This document shows, one piece after another, positions 7,241-11,724 of a stretch of DNA of 11,724 nucleotides. This stretch comes from Bacteroidales bacterium. GTDB taxonomy: Bacteria > Bacteroidota > Bacteroidia > Bacteroidales > WCHB1-69. The notes below the pieces were generated by a model, which was not told where the DNA came from, ran no database searches, and saw only the letters and a program-made list of their open reading frames with translations. Position numbers and translations under genes: made by a program. The stretch's first letter is position 1, and each line of letters begins with the position of its first letter. Where the stretch lies: assembly GCA_012519525.1 (NCBI GenBank), contig JAAYQB010000113.1:1-11724 (forward strand), read 5' to 3'.

Positions 7241-7317
7241 CGAAAAAAAATTTTATACAACACTTATGGGTTTTTATATAAATTGTAATTAACGTATTTT
7301 AAATCTTAATATTATTA

Positions 7318-7347
7318 AAAAATTAAAATTTCTCTGTTTTCTACCAA
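7318..7347 (-). promoter_or_regulatory. Possible promoter for the SpoIID-like gene
   Basis: On the minus strand TAATTTTT (complement of 7318-7325) differs from TAnnTTTG only at the last base. A TTG (complement of 7345-7347) lies 19 bases upstream, the right spacing. The start point would fall near 7312, giving a leader of about 70 bases. The region is very A/T-rich, so chance matches are likely. If real, the SpoIID-like and glycosyltransferase genes could be expressed apart from the barrel protein. Confidence 0.3.
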
Positions 7348-7361
7348 ATTCCGCTGTTTTT

Positions 7362-10300
7362 TTAAAAGAACATTCTTACTTCTATTCCTCCTGTATGTAT
7401 CATCTTAACTTTAGGGGAAATACGTCCTTCGTATGTGAGATTTAGCTGTAAATTTTGAAAAAGATTGGTATTATACATAAGCGTAAACACACCGTTATGT
7501 CCGGGTTGCAAAGCATCCAACATTTCGTACGCAATAGAGCCCATGGTTTCGCCTTTAAAAACAATATGATAATAAGAAATTTGAGTGTAAAAGCTGCCTT
7601 TTTTAGGCATGCGATAATTAATTTCGGTGCTTACTTTATTAATATACGAACGTTCTATATTTAAGCGATTGTTTTTTTGGCTGTAAGAATATAATAGTTT
7701 TACTGTCAGCTTGTTTTGGAATTGGTAGGTAATTATCGGTTCATAGATACGCCCTTTGATTCTGAAATTGCGAGAATTAAAAAAATCGAAATTTCGCAAA
7801 TAAAAAGATTCATAATAATTAAATGTGAAAATAAAATCTTTAACAAATTGCCAACGTGCTGTCAACTGCCATTCTTCTTTGTTAGAAAACTCAAATCCGT
7901 TCACTGTTAGCATTTTATTTTTATTGTTGGAATAAATAGCGTCTACTCCCCAAACGGTGCTGTTTTGATTGAACAAAAAGGCATTTCTGAAGTGCATGAG
8001 ATTATTCACTAAAGCAGTGTCTACGGTGTTGATATATATAGGATTGACTATTTGTGAAAAACGAGAGGATGTTTGTTTTAATTTGGTTTGAAAAGTTGTT
8101 GAGTTGGAAAAACGAGCTATAAATTTTTTAAATCCGTCGGCTTTCGACCATGCGGCTGCGGGATTTAAAAGCAAATTCAATGTCATGCTATTGTTGTAAG
8201 TTTTGATATAATCTTTGGATATCAACCACATTCGTATATAATTGGCTTTGTCTTTAAAAACGGCAATTTCAAATTCGTCTAATTCTTCTATGCCGTTTTT
8301 ATTGTAGTCTATCCATTCGTAAACTCCTTGTCCGTCGGCAACTTTAATGTAATTGTAATTGTGTTTTTGTTCTAATCCTGAGCCTATTTCATAAAAAATA
8401 CTTGTTTGAATGGTGTTTTTCAAAAAACGCTTTCCGTAATCAATATTGGCTAAAACGGTATTGACAGGTGCTTGTGTAAGGCTTAAACTGTCTTTATAGC
8501 TTATGTTTCTGTAGGTAAAATTAAGTCGTAGCGGTTGAGAAGCATTTTTCAGAAAATCAAAACCTATGCTTGCTTCGTGAGCAATAGAGGCAATGTTCAT
8601 GCTTTGATTAAAAACCGATTTATCGATGCGATTGCTATAATGCAGATGGTAGGCAAAAGCTGCTGCCGTACTGTCGTTGTTTTTCAGAAAAACACCTGCT
8701 TCGTTAAAAGCATGGCTTAAAGGCAAAAGCTGATGAGTTGTTTGCTCTTTGAATTGATTAAATTCCATTTCTTCTTTTAAACCTACTTCAATATAGCGAA
8801 ATTCTTTACTGACAACTTCTTTGTGTTTTATGAAAACCGTCTGATTTTCTTTCGATTGTGTTTGCAGTAGCGAAGCGTCGAGCAACATTTTATAGGATTT
8901 TACTCGCATATTTAACAGCAAATGATGTTGTAAGCCTTTCCATTCATTTGTCGGAATTAAAAAGAAATTGCTTGTCCAGCCGACACTTCCGTGATTTTTA
9001 TGTTTAAAAAGCATTTTTGCTCCTACGTAATGCTCTTCATTTTCCGATAAAGATTGACTTAAATTAAAATTACGTAAAAATTCTACATCTCGATAATTTT
9101 CAATGTAATCGAAAAACTTATTTTTACTTTCATAATAAAGTGAAGAATGCATTTGCCATTTGGCTTCTTTCTTTTTCTTGCTTTTCAAATCGCTTGTATT
9201 GCTTAACGAAAAAGTAATTCCTAATCCCACATTTTGAGAATTTCCTATTGAGGAAAAAGTATTAATGTCGTTGTTCGATAAAGATGTTTCTAAATGAATA
9301 AACGTATTTTTAGGAAGCTCATAATTGACGACCATGCTATACATTTGAACACGCTTAGGGGTTATTAATAAAATTACGGCTTCGTAATCGCCCTGCCGAC
9401 GATTGCCTATAGGTGCTACCCATGTGTATACTTTTCCATTAGCGGCACTTTGGCTAAGCACATAATTTCCGTTTCCTTCGCCTACGTAGCTGAATCGCAA
9501 ACGAAAACATGCGCTGTCTTTGTCGGTAGAATACACGAATACGGAATCATAATAAATGCCGTTAACCAAAGTGTCTATTTTTTTGTACATAACTTCTTCC
9601 GTATGGAAGGCGGCACTGTCAATAGCGGGAAAATAGGCTTGCTCAATACGATTCCCTATGCTTTGTAAAAAAACTTTATGTTCTTCGGTCATATTAAACT
9701 GATTGGATTGATTTTTAAAATCTTGTTCATGGTAAAAATGAAAAGATACATCAAGTTTTTTCTTCTGCATAAATGCACTGACATGCGTAAGACCGCGTAT
9801 GTAGTTTAAATCCGAATATTCAAATTCGGCAACAATACGCTTGTCTTTTGTAATGAGTTGATTAGCCGTAAATGTTAGTTCGCCCGAATTGTAGTTGATA
9901 ACATAGTCGGCGTCGTCGCCACGCGTAAGTAGTTTTCCATCAATATAAATACGTTCCGAACCCGATAAAATAATAATAAAATTTTCATTGTTTTCGCCAC
10001 TCAACAGATAAGGTCCTTGATTGCCTTCTATAGCGACTATGTGCTGACGACGAAAAGTTCCTTTTGCTATTGCACCTAAGGCTTTGACACGATAATTTAT
10101 CGTGTCGTTTTTTTTAGTAGTCGCTTTAAAATTCATATCGCTCATCAATCCTTGTCCTTTTTTGGTAAAACGCATAAAATGTGTCCCTTCGGAATTGTTT
10201 TCGATATCGCCTGCCCATAAAGAAACTTTTTCTTTGTATTTCATTTGAATGAAAATTTTGTCAAATTCTTGAATCTGACGAGTATTTCCTTCCGGCTGAA

Positions 10301-10862
10301 TGGGAATGTTTTTATCGGTAATATTGGCTAAAATGCTTAGATTCTCTGAAAGATAGCCGGATAGTTGTAAATTTAAATTGGATTGTAATGCCATGTCTTG
10401 GTTATTGCCAAGCATAATCCTTCTTGATAAACTTCCCGAACTCATTAGATAAGCATCCGATAATTCTAAATATTTATCGTCGGTTTTATCGGCAATCATA
10501 AGGGGATTGATGGGTTCGTAGAGATTTTTTTCAATCATACTCACATCTTTATGTTTTATTGCTTGATGCAATGAGTGGGGATAGGTTCTATATGTACAAG
10601 TGATGGTTTTACCTATCAAGGTTTGATTTTTTACGATGAGAATTCCTTTTATTTCATTTACTTCATAATCCGAAGCATTAACGCCTTCTACGGTAAAACT
10701 GTTAGGAATCAAAGAAAGAGAGTCAATGGTAAGAGTGTCAGAGCTTAATAAAAAACTTTTTTTTTGAAAATTGGAATGAGACTGAGCATAGACTAAATTT
10801 ACACATAAAAATAAGCCGATGGGATAAAATAATTTATTATTAAAAAATGCACTTATAAGCAT
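7362..10862 (-). CDS. Large conserved outer-membrane beta-barrel protein of unknown function
   Basis: An 1166-residue exported protein. The N-terminus has a type I signal peptide (hydrophobic core about 11-24, likely cleavage after VYA or VYAQ at 26-27), and the chain ends in RMFF, an aromatic C-terminus typical of outer-membrane barrels. From about residue 520 to the end, alternating polar/hydrophobic strands rich in Tyr, Phe and Asn suggest many transmembrane beta strands. The N-terminal third has soluble-looking beta modules and sequence blocks I recall from a widespread uncharacterised Bacteroidota family: LSRRIMLGNNQD (145-156), NLNLQLSGYL (162-171), NIPIQPEGNT (185-194), FDKIFIQM (200-207), and LSGSERIYIDGKLLTRG (299-315). 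A Ca-binding-like loop lies at 852-863. There is no TonB-dependent receptor plug or OmpA domain that I can recognise. Function is unknown; a role in transport, assembly or surface anchoring would be a guess. It may be the first gene of a run with the SpoIID-like protein and the glycosyltransferase. Confidence 0.8.
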   Translation of the reverse strand: MLISAFFNNKLFYPIGLFLCVNLVYAQSHSNFQKKSFLLSSDTLTIDSLSLIPNSFTVEGVNASDYEVNEIKGILIVKNQTLIGKTITCTYRTYPHSLHQAIKHKDVSMIEKNLYEPINPLMIADKTDDKYLELSDAYLMSSGSLSRRIMLGNNQDMALQSNLNLQLSGYLSENLSILANITDKNIPIQPEGNTRQIQEFDKIFIQMKYKEKVSLWAGDIENNSEGTHFMRFTKKGQGLMSDMNFKATTKKNDTINYRVKALGAIAKGTFRRQHIVAIEGNQGPYLLSGENNENFIIILSGSERIYIDGKLLTRGDDADYVINYNSGELTFTANQLITKDKRIVAEFEYSDLNYIRGLTHVSAFMQKKKLDVSFHFYHEQDFKNQSNQFNMTEEHKVFLQSIGNRIEQAYFPAIDSAAFHTEEVMYKKIDTLVNGIYYDSVFVYSTDKDSACFRLRFSYVGEGNGNYVLSQSAANGKVYTWVAPIGNRRQGDYEAVILLITPKRVQMYSMVVNYELPKNTFIHLETSLSNNDINTFSSIGNSQNVGLGITFSLSNTSDLKSKKKKEAKWQMHSSLYYESKNKFFDYIENYRDVEFLRNFNLSQSLSENEEHYVGAKMLFKHKNHGSVGWTSNFFLIPTNEWKGLQHHLLLNMRVKSYKMLLDASLLQTQSKENQTVFIKHKEVVSKEFRYIEVGLKEEMEFNQFKEQTTHQLLPLSHAFNEAGVFLKNNDSTAAAFAYHLHYSNRIDKSVFNQSMNIASIAHEASIGFDFLKNASQPLRLNFTYRNISYKDSLSLTQAPVNTVLANIDYGKRFLKNTIQTSIFYEIGSGLEQKHNYNYIKVADGQGVYEWIDYNKNGIEELDEFEIAVFKDKANYIRMWLISKDYIKTYNNSMTLNLLLNPAAAWSKADGFKKFIARFSNSTTFQTKLKQTSSRFSQIVNPIYINTVDTALVNNLMHFRNAFLFNQNSTVWGVDAIYSNNKNKMLTVNGFEFSNKEEWQLTARWQFVKDFIFTFNYYESFYLRNFDFFNSRNFRIKGRIYEPIITYQFQNKLTVKLLYSYSQKNNRLNIERSYINKVSTEINYRMPKKGSFYTQISYYHIVFKGETMGSIAYEMLDALQPGHNGVFTLMYNTNLFQNLQLNLTYEGRISPKVKMIHTGGIEVRMFF
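8274..8309 (-). other. EF-hand-like calcium loop within the barrel protein
   Basis: Residues 852-863 read DYNKNGIEELDE. They follow the canonical 12-residue EF-hand loop: Asp at position 1, Asn at 3 and 5, Gly at 6, Ile at 7 and Glu at 12. The loop is flanked by GQGVYEW before and FEIAVF after. These flanks look like beta strands rather than the paired helices of calmodulin-type EF hands, so it would be a standalone calcium loop like those in some extracellular bacterial proteins. Metal binding is inferred from pattern only. Confidence 0.5.
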
Positions 10863-10884
10863 GTAAATAATCTATAAATCAATG

Positions 10885-10892
10885 TAAAGATA
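10885..10892 (-). promoter_or_regulatory. Weak proximal -7-like element for the barrel protein gene
   Basis: TATCTTTA on the minus strand differs from TAnnTTTG at the last base and would give a leader of about 20 bases. No TTG is found 19-21 bases upstream. That position is instead occupied by the right arm of the inverted repeat at 10899-10917. Confidence 0.22.
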
Positions 10893-10898
10893 GTTGTT

Positions 10899-10917
10899 CT
10901 AATTTTTATTAAATTAG
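10899..10917. repeat. 7-bp inverted repeat CTAATTT/AAATTAG
   Basis: CTAATTT (10899-10905) and AAATTAG (10911-10917) are perfect reverse complements around a 5-base spacer. They lie 37-55 bases upstream of the barrel protein start and directly upstream of the weak -7-like element. This could be an operator for a dimeric regulator or a leader hairpin. In such A/T-rich DNA it could also be chance. Confidence 0.3.
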
Positions 10918-10969
10918 TAAAAATATTGCATAAGAAATTTTTTGTTACAATTAGCTTTTTATTTAAACG

Positions 10970-10989
10970 TAATTTTTATAGAAAAATTA
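10970..10989. repeat. 8-bp inverted repeat TAATTTTT/AAAAATTA
   Basis: TAATTTTT (10970-10977) pairs perfectly with AAAAATTA (10982-10989) around the 4-base loop ATAG. If transcription of the barrel gene begins at the 11055-11062 promoter, this hairpin would lie in its long leader. The composition is purely A/T, so it is thermodynamically weak. Confidence 0.3.
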
Positions 10990-11054
10990 TTGCTTTATAA
11001 GCAGCTGATAATTAAACCTGTTTTTATGAGTTGTTTGATTTTGATGATTTTTTG

Positions 11055-11062
11055 CAAAGGTA
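11055..11062 (-). promoter_or_regulatory. Perfect -7 element facing the barrel protein gene
   Basis: TACCTTTG followed by C on the minus strand is an exact match to the Bacteroidota TAnnTTTG element. It would produce a leader of about 185 bases before the ATG at 10862. The nearest upstream TTG (complement of 11077-11079) is only 14 bases away, short of the usual 19-21, so the -33 half is poor. Confidence 0.42.
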
Positions 11063-11212
11063 GTATTTTTAATCGTCAAATTCATTGCTGAATGTTTTTA
11101 TTTTACTTTTTTTGATGTTACGGCAATTTGTAGGGGAACGGAAAAGTAAAAAAGGGGATATTTTCTTTTAGAAATTTCATATCAACTTTTTCTCTTATAA
11201 ATTCTGATTCTT

Positions 11213-11245
11213 TTGTGTATAATTAAAAAATTTAATGTATCTTTG
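11213..11245 (+). promoter_or_regulatory. Promoter for the right-edge protease-like gene
   Basis: TATCTTTG at 11238-11245, followed by C, matches TAnnTTTG exactly. A TTG at 11213-11215 lies 22 bases upstream, slightly longer than the usual 19-21. The expected start is near 11249-11252, giving a leader of about 50 bases that would begin almost exactly at the hairpin 11249-11275. Confidence 0.55.
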
Positions 11246-11248
11246 CTA

Positions 11249-11275
11249 AACTATTTTTTATGATAAAAGATAGTT
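11249..11275 (+). promoter_or_regulatory. 12-bp hairpin at the predicted 5' end of the protease mRNA
   Basis: AACTATTTTTTA (11249-11260) pairs with TAAAAGATAGTT (11264-11275) over 12 consecutive positions with a single G-U pair and a 3-base loop, TGA. It lies 4 bases after the -7 element, so the mRNA should start in or just before the left arm. A 5'-terminal stem-loop of this kind can protect mRNA from decay. This is inferred from position and pairing only. Confidence 0.5.
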
Positions 11276-11299
11276 AAATGTATTAACAATAAATTCGTT

Positions 11300-11724
11300 A
11301 TGTATTGCTTTAAACATCTGTTTTTACGATTTTTTCCTTTTTTTTTCGTATTAATTGCAATCAACGGTAGGGGACAAATAAGCGAAGGCGGTAAACCTTA
11401 TAGCTTTTCCGACTTTCGGCTTTCCGATGAAATTGTTATGATTAAAATGCCTCAAGTTGATAATTATTTATTATTGCAAGAAGAAAATAAAAGTAAAACC
11501 GATGGATTTCAGTTTGGAAAAGAATTTGATGTAGATTTAAATTTAATGAATGCAGGAATATGGACACAATTGGCTAACGGCGACCGATTGTGGCGTTTAG
11601 GAATTAGCTCGCAAGGTGCTTATTCTATTAATTTAGTGTTCGACAGGTTTTATCTTCCGGCAACATCCAACTTGTTTATTTATACTAAGAGTAAAGATTA
11701 TGTATTAGGGGCATTTACCGAAAA
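11300..11724 (+). CDS. Secreted trypsin/lysyl-endopeptidase-like protein, N-terminal part (runs off window)
   Basis: An open frame starts at ATG 11300 and is still open at the window end (141 complete codons). No earlier in-frame ATG exists after the TAA at 11264-11266. A signal peptide is clear: a basic start (MYCFKHLFLRF), a hydrophobic core FPFFFVLIAI, and probable cleavage after NGRG or NGRGQ. The mature start ISEGGKPYSFSDFRLSD, then an acidic LLLQEEN segment, the FGKEFDVDLNL strand, GIWTQLANGDRLWRLGI and AYSINLVFDRFYLPATSNLFIY ending in VLGAFTE (to about residue 141), resemble the N-terminal region of Bacteroidota secreted serine proteases related to lysyl endopeptidase. In these, a trypsin-fold domain and often a T9SS sorting domain follow. 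The catalytic domain lies outside the window, so protease activity cannot be checked. Another secreted protein sharing this N-terminal module is possible. Confidence 0.75.
   Translation, partial: MYCFKHLFLRFFPFFFVLIAINGRGQISEGGKPYSFSDFRLSDEIVMIKMPQVDNYLLLQEENKSKTDGFQFGKEFDVDLNLMNAGIWTQLANGDRLWRLGISSQGAYSINLVFDRFYLPATSNLFIYTKSKDYVLGAFTE

Larger units (their letters stand above)
10863..11299. other. Divergent intergenic region with promoters and hairpins
   Basis: This 437-base region lies between the barrel protein gene (minus strand) and the protease-like gene (plus strand) and is strongly A/T-rich. It contains candidate promoters facing both ways (minus strand at 11055-11062 and 10885-10892; plus strand at 11238-11245). 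It also has inverted repeats at 10899-10917, 10970-10989 and 11249-11275. I see no convincing gene. The short frames present have no coding character and overlap promoter sequence. Confidence 0.6.

Noticed and set aside
7455..9668. Several short + strand frames opposite the barrel protein gene
   Set aside because: All are under 75 codons, without recognisable features, and overlap a continuous 1166-codon gene with signal peptide and barrel pattern.
11026..11091. Small + strand frame of 21 codons (MSCLILMIFCKG...)
   Set aside because: It overlaps the exact minus-strand -7 element at 11055-11062, is too short to judge, and has no promoter or homology I can recognise.

Overview
The window looks like a low-GC chromosomal segment from a member of the Bacteroidota. 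The evidence is the ornithine aminotransferase, FolD and Ffh sequences, a large outer-membrane barrel protein of a type I associate with this phylum, promoter elements of the Bacteroidota form (TAnnTTTG with an upstream TTG), the absence of strong Shine-Dalgarno sequences, and ends of secreted proteins at both window edges that suit a type IX secretion (T9SS) organism. I cannot place it more finely than that. No mobile element, CRISPR array, tRNA or rRNA is visible.

Layout. Bases 3-92 are the last codons of a + strand gene whose tail resembles a T9SS sorting domain. A 394-base non-coding stretch (93-486) follows, with several inverted repeats and the terminator of the next operon. Then come six genes on the minus strand. 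In transcription order, the first group is a large outer-membrane beta-barrel protein of unknown function (10862-7362), a SpoIID/LytB-type cell-wall protein (7240-6077) and a glycosyltransferase fused to a polyprenyl-phosphotransferase-like membrane module (6040-4067). The second group is a tight housekeeping operon, ffh (3963-2635), folD (2625-1744) and rocD (1719-487), with a good promoter just upstream of ffh and a hairpin terminator after rocD. At the right edge, after a 437-base divergent intergenic region, a + strand gene starts at 11300 and runs off the window. Its N-terminus looks like that of secreted trypsin/lysyl-endopeptidase-like proteins.

How the genes fit together. The housekeeping operon combines co-translational protein targeting (Ffh), one-carbon metabolism (FolD) and ornithine/glutamate/proline interconversion (RocD). 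The pairing looks historical rather than functional. The barrel protein, the SpoIID-like protein and the glycosyltransferase all belong to the envelope (outer membrane, peptidoglycan and surface glycan), and they may be co-transcribed, although the 121-base gap between the first two could hold a separate promoter.

I found no clearly new multi-gene system. The points most worth a second look are the phosphoglycosyltransferase-like module that has lost its catalytic core, the uncharacterised barrel protein with an EF-hand-like loop and a duplicated beta module, the nested and mutually exclusive inverted repeats at 235-348, and the 12-bp hairpin at the predicted 5' end of the right-edge protease mRNA.
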